In this document: positions 11,398 to 23,385 of the stretch, one piece after another
Numbering within the stretch: position 1 is the first letter of the stretch
How the letters are laid out: each line of letters opens with the position of its first letter
Assembly: GCA_963169105.1 (NCBI GenBank)
Contig: OY720642.1
Location: 15,804,965 to 15,868,964 of the forward strand
Length of the DNA stretch: 64,000 nucleotides
Direction: 5' to 3'
DNA from: Ceriagrion tenellum
Lineage: Eukaryota > Arthropoda > Insecta > Odonata > Coenagrionidae
Notes under the pieces: model-generated
The model's database searches: none
Seen by the model: the letters and a program-made list of their open reading frames with translations, nothing else
Told to the model about the DNA's origin: nothing
Position numbers and translations under genes: made by a program

Positions 11398-11467
11398 ATT
11401 GGCAAATAGAGTTAACTCGTTTGAAAATTTGAAGCTAGTGGAGCATATAAAACAATAGTATCATCCT

Positions 11468-11625
11468 CATAATGAAAAGATAAAACTTGGTTAATTCCAC
11501 ACAAATTTTTTAAAACCGACCCAGGTTTCAGCGACTGAGTGTTGAAAATGGCACCCAGTTGCTGAAACCTGGGTCGGTTTAAATAAATTAGAGTGGAATT
11601 AACGAAGTTAAATCTTTTCATTATG
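11468..11625. mobile_element. Fold-back element 4
   Basis: The arms at 11468-11541 and 11552-11625 share CATAATGAAAAGAT, GTTAATTCCAC, ACCGACCCAGGTTTCAGC and their complements. The loop is only about 10 bp, so the structure is close to a perfect hairpin. The GAAACCTGGGTCGG block matches the conserved 3' half of the hammerhead-like cores, but the CTGANGA half is missing. A CTTCCACAAAGTAACGCC block follows at 11638, shared with other members. Confidence 0.75.
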
Positions 11626-12066
11626 AATATTTAAAACTTCCACAAAGTAACGCCTGAAACAGTTTCGTTTGTTTAAGAGTATCATCATTTGCATCCTTTG
11701 CAGAAAATTCTCACCTTACTTCATGGCAGGTATCGAAACACCCTAAGGGCGGATCTTGTGGTAGCAATGAGATGATGGATGTAGGTGAATAGATGAAAAT
11801 CCAGGGGTCAGCCTTTTAAATGAGTCTTCAGGGAACGGATATGAAGAAGAGGTGGGGAGGCACAAAAACTAATGGGTACGAATAGAAAAAAGAGGCACGC
11901 ACAGAATTGAAGGGGAACAGGGTAAAAGAGAGATGATGAAAGCGGAAGCCAAGTAAGAACGGGAGAAGGGGGTGAGAAGACTTAAATGGATGTTCGGAAA
12001 GGCCGTGAAACACAATGGTTGGGTCAGCACTGAAAAGCGTCGGAAATTTGGAAACATATTTGGAAT
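11626..12066. other. Unassigned, partly purine-rich sequence
   Basis: 11830-12000 is purine-rich and leaves long minus-strand frames open by composition. No domain or homology could be recognised. Confidence 0.3.
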
Positions 12067-12258
12067 AGTTTGTATATAAATTCACTTTGTAATATTTCGC
12101 AATGGTTTTTATTATCCCGACATAGGTTTCGACTCAAGTAAAGTCTTACCAAAACCAAGGTCTTGGTACCTTGATAATGACTTAACTTGAGTCGAAACCT
12201 ATGTCGGGATAATACAAACCATTGCGAAATATTACAAAGTGAATTTATTTACAAACCA
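12067..12258. mobile_element. Fold-back element 5
   Basis: Arms of about 79 bp (12067-12145 and 12179-12258) are nearly complementary. Landmarks are AAATTCACTTTGTAATATTT, CGCAATGG and CCCGACATAGGTTTCGACTC. The 33-bp loop holds its own small palindrome (AAGGTCTTGGTACCTT). A degenerate hammerhead-like core sits at the loop/right-arm junction on the plus strand. The match between arms implies a young insertion or continued pairing-driven repair. Confidence 0.85.
12165..12210 (+). ncRNA. Degenerate hammerhead-like core
   Basis: CTTGATAATG (12170-12179) replaces the CTGANGATG box. It is followed by GACTTAACTTGAGTC, which forms a strong stem, then GAAAC (12194-12198) and ATGTCGGG. Position and order match the 26.85-kb copy, but the conserved box has an inserted T and lacks the G of GA, so it is probably inactive. 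Confidence 0.35.
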
Positions 12259-12792
12259 TCGCAATGTTGGTCCACCAAGTGAAGCCTAACAATTTGTATA
12301 TTTGGAATATTAATCAAATTGGAAGCCTAGGGGTCTGTGTTTACACGATGCTGATTGGCCAAGTGACCAGTGGCACTGTTGGGACAGTCGCTGAACTATG
12401 CAACTTAATAACCTGGGCCGCATTGTCTCTCCATAGTTTTTGTCTAGTTTACAACGCATTCTAATCAATCTCCAGAAAACCAGTTCTAGAAGTTACAAGA
12501 AAACATTTGCTCGATTATAGTTCACAAAACACTCCAGAGGATTAATTAAAAAGACTAGAAGCATCGCGACCGGTACTCTTACAAAAAGCTCAAATCGCCC
12601 GCCTGCCTTTAGAATGTCATCGGAAACAAGAATCTAATACAGAACGAGTAAGATATTAAGCGTAATTATTTTTCCAATCGGTACTTAAAATCGTATTCAA
12701 TTCCGTAATCGGATGTGACCAAACACTTAACATGATGCAATTTTAATCATACTGAGTAGAGTTAGATTTTCACTGCTAAAATAAGCATCGTG
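12259..12792. other. Unassigned sequence
   Basis: No supportable gene or shared repeat between the fold-back and the MITE. Confidence 0.3.
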
Positions 12793-13355
12793 TTAAGGTA
12801 GTCCGAGCAAGGTAGTTCCCTAGTCACAGTAGAGACCATATTCAAATTATGCGTTTTAATTTCACCAGCTGTAGGACACATCAATTGAATATTGCATTAT
12901 TAATGGTGCAATAATATAGTTTTATATGACTGAAATGGTAAGTAATTAAATGAAAATACCTAAATTAGTCTTTAACTTGATTCATTTGTTTCGCGCGGTG
13001 CGTTGGAAACTCATTCAAAACGGAAGGTTTTTTGTGACACCCAAGAACCTACTGTGGTGAATATATGATTAATTTTCAAATATAGTTGAGAAAACATACA
13101 AACTACGTGCTGTTAGTTTTTTTACGACATTTAAGTGTTAGAAATACCTCATTTTGTAAATAATATCTCTCTGGAGTGCATACACGTACTATTTCCCATG
13201 TAAAAGGGCTGGTATTTTTTGGCAAATACCTCTGAAATTAATGTGGTATGGGGTTGAATTTTTTAAGTCAATAGAAGGATGAGATATTTTTCGTTAAAAT
13301 GAGACGAAATTCATTGATTTCCAAGTAAAATGATATTTCGCTGAAACTACCTTAA
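12793..13355. mobile_element. TTAA-bounded MITE, copy 1 (563 bp)
   Basis: The element begins TTAAGGTAGTCCGAGC and ends with GCTGAAACTACCTTAA. The ends are imperfect inverted repeats of about 15 bp. It has no coding capacity. Three more copies (52539-53051, 61851-62390 and 63058-63595) share the interior, including TTCACCAGCTGTAGGACAC, the TTACGACAT..AAGTGTTAGAAAT block and the CTCTCTGGAGTGCATACACG block. It is probably a non-autonomous DNA transposon. TTAA at both borders suggests a TTAA target preference as in piggyBac, but TTAA could also be part of the terminal repeat. Confidence 0.8.
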
Positions 13356-14095
13356 AAGTCTTGAAGGAGAGGAGGAGTGAGGTGCAACCCTCCAAGCGAG
13401 CCACCCCCACCTCCCCCTTCACCCTTCCGGCCCCGTCCTTCTCCATCGATCATGGACCCTTAGAGTCCTGAGGGAGGAAGAGAGAGAGGCAGAGGATGAA
13501 GAAGTAGAGGCGGGAGAGTGCGAATTAGGAAAAGAGGGAAGATGCGTATTCTGCAAATATTCATGCGGGCCGTTAAGGTTCTTCGCAATAAGGTGTTCGC
13601 TACTTCCTAAACGTTTTAACACAATGATTATTTCACGACTGAAGATCTAACTGAACACAACATCCACAGGGGGCTGTATAACTCGGCCAAAAACGGCGTT
13701 TAATTTCTAGTATCTGCCGCAGCCTAGGGGAGATCTTCACTTTTCCATCCATTACCCACCCCGGACAATAGTGCCGCTGAAGGAAAAGTAGAAAATATGT
13801 TGTATGTCATTCACTAGAAGGATTGCTGAGACGTTAAAAAGCGTAATTTTCAATTATATGATCCCACATGACAATGAAGTGTTCCCATTTACAGTAAAAG
13901 TGAAGATTTTCCAAAAAAATACATCGTACGCATTATGGCAATCACCTAATTTTCGACAAATTTACGTCTCTTCGCAGTCGAAATAATTACATACAAAGTA
14001 TAAAGCAAAAGGTGATACCACTTACTATCAAAGTTTGTCCCTCTTCCTTAGCAAACGGATTAGCTTCTCATGTGGTGGACAGCCCCCTTAAAAGT
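13356..14095. other. Unassigned; GC- and purine-biased tract
   Basis: 13365-13520 changes from C-rich to GA-rich (CCACCCCCACCTCCCCC, then a GAGGAAGAGAGAGAGG tract). The frame at 13419-13622 on the minus strand is low complexity. Nothing else recognisable lies here. Confidence 0.3.
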
Positions 14096-14240
14096 TCAAC
14101 GTGAAATGGGTGTGATCGCATCTGAATCAGAAATCCAATTTGATCATCAATACTGGAAATATACATAGGTTCGATACTTATTTCCCTTCCAATTCTTGGA
14201 TCAAACTGGCACGCGAGGTGAGCAATTTACAAGCCTATAA
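14096..14240. repeat. Repeat A, copy 3 (partial)
   Basis: A short copy carries GTGTGATCGCATCTGAATCAG, split by landmarks from CTTATTTCCCTTCCAATTCTTGGATC. It matches the centre of the repeat A copies at 8.2-9.0 and 28.2-28.7 kb in the same orientation. Confidence 0.5.
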
Positions 14241-16210
14241 AGAGACATTTCAAAATTAATGGATTCCGAAAAGGTACCCTAGGTATTAAAAGCCTAATTA
14301 TAAGCTAATGTATAATTACATCTAGTGAATCCAATACTTCAAAATATTGCTGATTGAAACACATCAAGGAGTCATTCGTCGCATGAACTACAATACATTG
14401 AATTGGTAAGTCTAAACTCGTCACAGCCGAAAGATATGTGACTCGTATACGTATCGTTCACAGTAAACATATAAATGTGAGCACTTTACCACTGATGGAC
14501 GGTTGCAAGAACATTTAGTAATGGCATCAATAATTATGAGATCCATGGAGTTATTGATTTCATAGAAATATTCGCATTGCAGGAACAAATCTATTGCTTA
14601 CATAACTTATTTACCATTAGTTAACAGGTTCGAACAGTTTATTTAATCTTCTTCCGCCGGATAAAATGTAGGAAAGGTTATCCTATGAATAATTGCTATT
14701 GCACATAATAATTAATTTGTAAGAGCAAACAAACTGGACATTTTCTCAAAATAACTGTTTCATCATTTCTTTCAAGTCTCCAAGCGGTTGGAACTCATAA
14801 CTCCAAGCCATAAATTATGAAGCCAATATGTTCATCCAATGTTTCTGCAACACTCATTGAATGATTGTCATGGCTTATGGGTCTAATAGCTTTAGAGAAT
14901 ATATGTGTGTCGTTTCTGCAACTGGCCATTAGTAATTTTAAACTTTAGTTCATCCCCAACGTAAAATGTCAGCACAAAAACAGGAACCACAATTGCGATT
15001 ATGGAAGTTCTGGCCTTCAACAGAAGTCAACAGTACTTTCGATGAGTTTTCGCTGTGTTCGCTTCGATCACAAGCCATTGGGGACTCACATGAAAAGCAA
15101 GGGCGCAGCGGTTTGCGCGCAGATTGCACAGCACACTCTACAAGAGTGTACAAACGGAAAGCAGGCAATAAAGCAAGAATTGTTTCTATTCCTTAAATAG
15201 TTAAACATTTAAAGTACAGTTAAAAATACATTGGCCAGAAGTTTGAAGTTTTACCATGATCCTCCGATAAAGGTCCATCTGCTTGCGCGCATGTCGCTGC
15301 TTAGTCGCCCTTCTTCAGTAGAAGAACCGAACTGAGAATGCCGATTCACTTTAGCCGGTTTAAAGGGGTAAGCTTCCCTTCGGATGAAGTTGGTCTCCAA
15401 GTAAGAAGCCGGTTGGGGAATTTGTGTTTGAATGGGAAAGCTTGGGTGGATCTATGGAGATCCATCGCAGAGAAAGAAAACATTGCATAAATACGTCTAA
15501 GATAATAAATTACCCTGCAAGCTGCGACCAGGGCGAATGCCAGGGTGTGACAGGACACCGGGTCGTGAAAAGGGAGGAAATAGAGAAAAATAGGTGGGGA
15601 AGATCAAGGGTAAATTGCATTTTAATAGGTGTGCTATACTACACACAAGACACGCTCTGTTTCTGTGATAATCACTAATGGTAAGAGCTAAGAAGTAATG
15701 CTTTACCTCGACAGGGTATTAACTATCAGCTCGACACAGTATGTCTCTCATTTGTCGTTTATATCAGTTCTAGATATATATGGCAGGGACAAAATAAAAT
15801 CCTCCGGGTCTCACTGAAACGCGCTTGATCTGCAAAAAATTTTTAAGTAATCTAAGTTGATCTTAGAGTCCCTGGTGGCTCTCAACCTGATAAATTTATC
15901 ACATGCGTAAACACTCTCTATTCCATCATAGCACATTTTTAGAGAGTCATTCCATTCATTGCTAAATAATGCTGTACGAATTCCGTAAATGTGTTTTCGC
16001 CTTCGCTATAACTAAAGAACGGCAAGCTGACCCACGGCCATTTTCACCGGAACATGAGAAAATGCCTGCGTGTAGGCTTGCAGGAGTCGTGAATCTAGTG
16101 CATTTGGAAGCTACATCTCATTTTTTACCTTCCATTAATTGTTATACCGGTAGGTTTCAATCGTAAGCAATTGTTTTGGTACGAGCCACTCCCTCTTAAT
16201 CCTCGCGAGC
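14241..16210. other. Unassigned sequence
   Basis: Mostly AT-rich with no supportable gene. 14950-15196 is less AT-rich and open on both strands (14950-15168 minus, 14966-15196 plus). I recognise neither product; it may be a fragment of an unidentified repeat. The paired frames at 15346-15678 are similar. Confidence 0.3.
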
Positions 16211-16251
16211 TCATGACAGCCATGTATGTGTTCATGACAGCCATGTATGTT
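16211..16251. repeat. Tandem duplication, 21-bp unit x2
   Basis: TCATGACAGCCATGTATGT occurs at 16211-16229 and again at 16232-16250, identical. Confidence 0.85.
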
Positions 16252-16404
16252 CCAGTAATTGCTTAAGTAATTTACCCTAATTGGAAATTTGCTTTTCGGG
16301 ATATTATATGAGTGAAAGAATCATTATTTCACTCAGGGATAATTTAAAACAGTAAAGATATGTCTCATCATCCTAAATTAGCTTCTTAATAAAAAGCAAA
16401 GTTT

Positions 16405-16422
16405 TCTGTCTGTCTGTCTGTC
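16405..16422. repeat. (CTGT)n microsatellite
   Basis: Four tandem CTGT units follow AAAAGCAAAGTTTT. No larger element border was recognised. Confidence 0.85.
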
Positions 16423-17873
16423 AGCCTATTTTTTTTAATTCACTAGCTATATGTAAATTACGCGGTGACCCCATTTTATTATACATAAAGACCCTATAGT
16501 AAATATTCTTATTCTTTCAAGCAAATTGCGAAATGTTCGAAACCGTGAAAACTTAGATAAAAATATTTGTGCGAGTGCTCAAAATGTCGCGTTTTTTTTA
16601 CGCCTTTTACGACCAATCGCAAGGTTGAAGCCATCGTTGCCAAATGATAAAAATATGATGGGATGGGGACTCAATCACTCGAAAACGACTGAATCGATTG
16701 AGCCAAAATGTTGCAAACTATTCTCTCCGGTTCAACTACCGGCACATTTCTGTTTCGAAATTTCTTTCCGCAAGTATTAAAATGACATTGAAATGTTCCA
16801 TTAGTTTGAACGTTAAGTACGTGAAATTGAATTTCACATATTACATAGCAAAAATCTTGCATTCCGTTCATTAAAAGAATGAAATTCCCATGTCCGTGCC
16901 CATTACTTTCATTTTTGCACAAATAAAATGCTGAAACTCTCTTATTTCACCGTTTTGCGTAACTTTCCTCAGTAAATAATTAATTTTGCAATTATAGGGT
17001 AATTTTTGGCTCTTTTACAAATAAAAAAAGAGAATATAGAACCATAATGGAACTACTGGCAAAAATGAATGGTTATATAAACTAAGGGAAGAGTACCCTT
17101 TGAAATTGAAAATCAAATTAGGAGTCTCCCAGGAAAGACTGAGCTGTCGAGTGTCGTTGAATGAGTGATAATTTTACAGGTAAATGGAAAAATGTATTAC
17201 GTAGGTGTACAGCATTCAAGTTTCAATGAAAAACGTCTGGATGTCGTAATTCTTAAAACTTCTATGAGTATAGTATTGTGTAGTTTTGGGTTTTCAAGCC
17301 ATTTTTATTTTTTATTAACAGATCGGTCTAGCATGGGGAATACAGGTCCAGCATAAATGCATGGTGACGGCCAGGCACTTAAAATGCATTGCAAATTTCT
17401 GCATGAACAATGTGAAGAATAATTACAAAAATAATGTGCATCAAAAAGACATTTAATTATTATCGGCTTAGAGTTCAATCTGAAATAAATTTTTCAAGGC
17501 CACAGTAAACAAAAATCACCAAACTTGCACTTTAGTCTCCGTAATTTGCATAGTAGTGGTATAATTAGAGTTCATTAATCTGTTAAGTAAGCACTTTGCA
17601 ACGTAAAAGACTGCATAGCATGAAAAACTGCGGAATGGACATTGCGGGGGAAGAATTTGGATATGTAATCAGCCAATCGATTACCTAGAATACATGTTGA
17701 TCTCCTCCTAACAAGTTCGAATATATTCAAGAAAAGATGTGATATTTTATTTTTTTAATAATTATATTTGGGACTGGATCTAACTTTCAGCAATGTTATG
17801 TCAAATTAAATGTCATAAAATATATATTTATTGTAATGCAAGACTCTTGATGTGATAATAATAAGATATTCAA
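16423..17873. other. Unassigned AT-rich sequence
   Basis: No supportable gene, RNA or shared repeat. The opposing frames at 16526-16922 have no recognisable domains. Confidence 0.3.
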
Positions 17874-18036
17874 ATTGTAACGATAACACTTAACTTTGTT
17901 ATTCCACATATCTTTATTTTCTAACTTAAGATGGTCTACCTGAAGGCCACCTGAAGATGACGTCGAACGTCGAAACCCGGGTCGTAGAAAATAAAGATAT
18001 GTGGAATAACAAAGTTAAGTGTTATCATTACAATGT
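17874..18036. mobile_element. Fold-back element 6 with hammerhead-like core
   Basis: Arms 17874-17925 and 17985-18036 are nearly perfect complements (ATAACACTTAACTTTGTT, ATTCCACATATCTTTATTTT). The 59-bp centre contains a tandem CCTGAAG half-repeat and a hammerhead-like core on the plus strand. An AAATTCCACAAAGTTACGC block follows at 18040, as beside other members. Confidence 0.85.
17946..17988 (+). ncRNA. Hammerhead-ribozyme-like core
   Basis: CTGAAGA (17951-17957), one extra T, GACGT-CGA-ACGTC as a perfect 5-bp stem II, GAA, ACCCGGGT as a 3-bp stem III with a 2-nt loop, then C (predicted cleavage nucleotide, 17983) and GTAG. Stem I pairs only 2 bp next to the core. Very small stem III is known from PLE-associated hammerheads, which can act as dimers. 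The extra base is non-canonical. Confidence 0.5.
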
Positions 18037-19234
18037 TAACAAATTCCACAAAGTTACGCTTGATACTACCAAGGATATTCAAAGTTGTGCCTCCAAACTC
18101 TGGCTAATTATACATCATGATCTAATAAACCCATAACATTCTGGGGAATAAATCTACTTCTTTCTCATACACAATATTTCATATTTCATCAACTCAATCT
18201 AATCAAATATTTTTCGAATACATATGCTACGGACTCAATGGGTGACATTAAAGAAGTGTCACCAACAGAGTGGCACATAAGGCGAAAAGCGAAAAGTAAG
18301 GAACACCAGTAGAGGAAAATGACTCTATTTCTGGAAAGGAGATGTATACGATTGGGCTTACAGGTCAAATAAAAGGGAGAGGATTCGAAATAAAGAGAAA
18401 AAATTGAGGAAAATACTCGCTTGACGCATCACATGAAAGATCCCCCATGGTTTCCAAGTCCCCCACGACTGCCAAGGCACGTAACTCCCATTGCCTCGCC
18501 CATGCTCTCATTGTTTCCCCAAGCAACCTCTCTCTCTCTCTCAATCCGTCATTCCTTTCGACCAGTCTCCCGCCTCTCAATCTTTCGCTTCCTCGTCCTC
18601 CTCCCGCTTATCCGATGATTCTCTCAATCTGGTCAACAAGCACCTTATCACCAGTCTGGCAAGATCGTGCCACATTTTTCAACCAAAATTGTGTAAGGAC
18701 GGCAAGTTGGATGTTTCGCATGAACTGAATGAGGTTTGAAAAACTTCTAAAAAAAAGACAAAAAAATACTGATGGGCTAGAGCTTTGTGTACAAGCAAGA
18801 CGGCAGACAAGTCAGTATGTAGACGCGCAACGAAGATGGCTCAAACTTTGCTCCCATGCCAATCTCTTCTCGGCGACGCCAGGGCTTGAAACTGATATTT
18901 TTAGGGCGAGGAGCGGCAAAAGAAAATGGCTTCATACGGTTTCATTCCCATGACTTTTTCACGCAGTTCATGGGGCTGTACAAAAGATTTCCTTGACTCC
19001 TTGACTTGAAATTCAAAGGACAGTAAAAACCGAGATATTAAAATCAAGACACGCCGCTTCGGTTCGTAACTGCAAAGAAGTAGATCGTAAAGTTAATAAA
19101 AAGTCGCTCGCAAAAAACAGTAACTCATTAAGAGCAATTTACCGTGGATTGTGCAAAACTCAAAGGGTCAAAGTGACTGAAAGTTTGTTTCCCTGAAAGA
19201 TTCATAAACGGTTAAATACTTTCTGCCGTCGTTT
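18037..19234. other. Unassigned; C/T-rich tract
   Basis: 18440-18620 is pyrimidine-rich with a (TC)n run near 18530, open in three plus frames by composition. No domain was recognised. The remainder is featureless. Confidence 0.3.
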
Positions 19235-19525
19235 ATGTATCATTCGGATTAGATTAGATATTTGGGGAGACGACCGACGGCTAAGGTCATTTGCGCCATA
19301 GGGGATAGGAAAGGGAGGAAGGGTGGATAGAAACCCGGCGTCGGCGTCGGCGTTAGCCTGCTCTTAACGATAGGCGCCAAGGGGACCATTGTTTAACGTC
19401 TCATCCGACAGACGGAGTACTGTATTTGAAGTGCCCTCCACAAGACACTCAAGTAGGGATCTGGTTTCCTCTGAAAAACATCCGCCTCTGCAGGGATTTG
19501 AACCCTGGCCGCAGGTGGTATCATT
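19235..19525 (-). mobile_element. SINE-like repeat with tRNA-type B box
   Basis: On the minus strand, GGTTCAAATCCC (19492-19505) matches a pol III B box and lies within GCCAGGGTTCAAATCCCTGCAG in pieces. The remainder contains GGCGCCAAGGGGACCATTG and CGTCTCATCCGACAGACGGAG, a segment whose style I associate with abundant arthropod interspersed repeats, from memory only. No A box could be placed with confidence. It is not an intact tRNA gene. Confidence 0.4.
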
Positions 19526-22344
19526 CAAGATGAGAACAAAGCGTGATGGGAGCAGATGGGAACAAAGCATAAAAGGGAAGAGTGGGAAGGGGAGGCTGAA
19601 AACTGTGGAGGAGGTTTGAGGAAATACGAAACAATCGGTAAGATAAATTTGTGGGGCGGTGGTTTCAAGAATGAGAGGAATTGAGGGGGGGATGTATGGG
19701 GTTGGGAATGTGTCAAAGTTGAAAATTGTTGAAAACAATAGTAAAATTTTGAATTCGAACAAATTGTTTATAATCTCTTACATTTGGGGGCAATCATCGT
19801 CTCATTGTTTTAAATATTTAAAAGTGAACGAGGAACTAAGCTAAGTGGTGACCGTAATAAATAATCTAAGTAAATCGTCCGGTTTAATAAAAAGTGTGGA
19901 ATTCTGCAAAATATTCCCTCAATATTGCATAACATTGAATGCAATTCTAGCCAGCCATCAAGAGCCGTTAATGTTTCTTTATTTTAACGTACTTTTCATC
20001 GAGGGCTTTTTAAAATTATTTTTGGTGTATATTCTAGCTAACATATTTCATCCTTCGAAAGAGAGGTTAGCCGACCACTAGGGTATCACATTAAAGCACC
20101 TCTTTCCTGCAGAGTCATTAGGCGAATAAATGGAATAAAGATGCATTTTTCAATAGCTCAATTAAGTAGAGTGGTGTATAACTAACTCTCCACATTACAA
20201 GTCTGATCAATTCGTCCATGAAAACAGCTTCAAGACATATAATGCAAAGCCTTTAAAAAATACTTAAAGGTTTATTCAAAGTAAAAATAGGGAATAGAAA
20301 TGCAAATATCGCAAATAAAAAAGTTTTTCATGACCACGATTTCCGCATTTACATGTTCCTTGTCCGCCTTTGCTGCTTGAAATGACAGCAGTTTTTCAAG
20401 CTATTTTCCGTTGCCTCTTCAGGTCAAGCATGAGACCAGGCTACTCGCTCAACAGCTGAAAATGTTCCAAAAAACACCCACACAAAGAACTCGAGAATGC
20501 GAGGAAGATCAGAGCATCGACAAGGAATCTTGCGTACTAATGTTGCCTCCATTAATTGTTTTAATAACGATTAATATATAAAAAATCGCATGAGATTCTG
20601 TCTAATGTATCTTACTATAAACTGTATAAAGGACATACATTTGATGTAGAAATCCAGAAATCACAGCTTTGATGTTCCGGAATCGAACAAAAATAAGAAT
20701 GTTGAGCAAAACAACTTTTAAATCATGAAGTATCCATTTCAACTACTCAGCAGTACTGAGGGCCTAACCTGGACCAATTTATATTATTCAAGAAGTCTTC
20801 TTTTCCTTTGTTTACAGTAGACTTTCCTAATTATTAACCTAATGATAACTTTTTAAAAATCTAAAAGTTTCATGCAGATTTAGCCTATGACCTCAATACT
20901 TTCAGTTAGATTATGTCGGTACGTGAATGACTTGCTTGATTTCTAGTTCCTCAAGTGGAAATAGTTAAGTGATAGATTGATAGATTCCCTAGCTGTTAGC
21001 AAGGCTGATCAGAAGATGTAACAGAGAATGAGTCAACGGCAACGTGAGTCGAACCATGCGTTAAGGCAAGCACAGAAGCAAGAATATCATCAGGCTAAGC
21101 AGAGGAAAATGCCGTCGAGAATAGGACAAGGTTTAACAGTTAGTATACTTTGCAATCGTGATTCCATCAGTGCTAAGGATTCAAACTGAGAAAGATTTGT
21201 AAAGATATATAAGAATCTTCCACTTTACGGCCATTTACATATAGTTAATTATTGTTTTATGGAATGTTGGTCAATGTGAAAAAACTAAAGAAGCCATTAT
21301 CAACCTTTCGTCAACTTTGCTGACATCATTACGGGTTAAAAACACAACAATTAACAAACCCAGAATAACACAGCGTCTATGATTGATTAAAACATATACT
21401 TGTATGTATAATTAGAAAAAATATTTTATTACATTTAAGTAATTCAGAACGTGTTGAAGAAGAGTTTACAAAGACGCATAATACATCAAAATATTTAACA
21501 TGATGCAAACGGCTTATATTCAGGGCATTGTAAAAGGAAGGATATATTCAATCTTAGCGACCTTTGTAGAAGTCTAATCTCATGAAATTTGTTAGAGCGA
21601 AGCATTGTTATTAGGAATTTTTTTTCTCCAATCTTTTGCTTTTTTATAAATTATTGTTTACTTACATATGCTTTTATTTATTGAAAAAAATATCGCCACT
21701 TCCAATTGTCAGAACGTTTTTTTAACACGGAAGTTCTATGATAAAATGGTTGATGCTCCGTACATTCTTCTTCAGCACGTTCTGGACCAGTCAAATGGAA
21801 AACAATACTTTAGTTTATTATGCAGGTATTTAAATCAACCAAAGTCATTCTGCCATCCTGGTTTTTCTTACCACTATGTTGTTTGTTATCCTTGATGATG
21901 TCAATGCAAATTTACGATACGTAGAAAAAGGCCACTTGAGCTCATTTATTAACCAAGTCTCTAAAAAATTATATTCTTGATAATATATTGAAGGTCAAAA
22001 AAAGAAGATATTCTCATGTGTAGGAATATATATATCTATAATGAGATTACTGCTAACTTAATCCCTGATTCTTTCTAGGTTTTTTCATTTCACACACGAT
22101 ACCGGACCCGTATCTAAACTTTCCTTACAATATTAGTTTGACCCCCAATTACCACATATTGACTGTGCATATTTATTTTCACACCATGGTGGTAAGTGGA
22201 GGGGGTACACGCCTCCAAACTGTGACCTGATAACAAAAGCAGTCAACATATTACTTCCCTTCGTTCTTTTCCAACTAGCTTTTGAGTAATATAAACAATT
22301 GGACGCATTAGCGGAAATAAAGATGGAATATCTGCCTCTTATCG
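19526..22344. other. Unassigned sequence
   Basis: 19526-19690 is G/A-rich. The rest is AT-rich without a supportable gene. Frames at 19845-20081 and 22133-22369 have no recognised domain; the latter overlaps the 5' edge of the LINE remnant. Confidence 0.3.
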
Positions 22345-23385
22345 GTGCTTCAGTTATCAGGATGTTCAAGCCATCAATTCATGGGCTGTAGACAATAACT
22401 TTGTGCTTAACCCCAGAAAAACTGCCAAAGTTTTGCCAAAGATTATTGTTGGTGATGCGGAAATATCATATGCAAATTCCGTTAAAAATCTTGGGGTCTA
22501 ATTGATGCCCAATTTGTCTTGGCAAAACCATGTTCAAGCCATCTGCAATAAGATTAACACGATCCTGTTTCAGCTAAAAACTCATAAAAACCTTTTGTCC
22601 TCTCATACCCGCAAGCAACTTGTATCCTCGCTAATATTCCCCCATATTGATTACTGCTGTCTTGTTTATAATGACCTAACTGAAGAGATTAATACCATGA
22701 TTCAACGGCAATTAAATATGTGTGTCAGGTTCATTTATGATCTTAAAAAAGATGATCATATATATCCTTAGTTTTCTAAGTTAGAATGGCTTAAGGTTAA
22801 AACAAGGAGGGGATACATGCTTGCCTCCTTTTTATATAAACTTTTCAATTGTCAACAGCCTGAATATATCATGCAATTTTTTCAGTCTAAGGAGGAAAAT
22901 CGAAATGTTGCAACTCGAATGTCAGCAGATTTTTTAATTTTCCCTATTCACCGAACCACTACATTTAATAAATCCTTTTCTGTTGTTGGGACAAGGATTT
23001 GGAATAGTACTCCTGAATTAATCAAAAACTCTAATTCATTGATGACTTTCAAAAACATATTGTTTAATAAAATGCTATTGCAGGAAAAAATTTAATTTAC
23101 AAATATGCTTGACCGTATTCTGTTCGGGTTTTTGCCGCGTGGGTCGGCGCAGTGGGGGCCCGAGCAGAGTGCGGCCATTAAATAACGCGGAAGCCTCTGT
23201 ATTAATTTCACCAATATGCTTGTACTTTTTGTTACCATTATTATATCATTTATTGCATGTATCCAATTTTTCTGTGTACTCGAGCTCTGATACTAATGTA
23301 TAACTTTTGTATGTTCTTAGTGGACCAAGTGGTCCAAGAACAATAAACATCTCTTTATCTTTAGCTTTATCTTTATCGAAAAGTT
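22345..23385 (+). pseudogene. CR1/L2-like LINE, 3' half, with stops
   Basis: Plus-strand translation shows the distal part of a non-LTR RT: DVQAINSWAVDNNFVLNP, VKNLGV, a stop at 22499-22501, then PNLSWQNHVQAICNKIN, SLIFPHIDYCCLVYND, a second stop (22769) and the C-terminal RTTTFNKSFSVVGTRIWNS block ending near 23095. The catalytic RT core lies upstream and is missing, so the insertion is 5'-truncated and dead. The 3' UTR (23096-23350) ends in a TTTATC-type simple tail at 23350-23376, a common LINE 3' signature. It is a different family from the 4.1-kb and 57.7-kb elements. Confidence 0.85.

Noticed and set aside
14950..15196. Coding region open on both strands
   Set aside because: No domain, and equal openness on both strands gives no support for either. 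Kept as unassigned.
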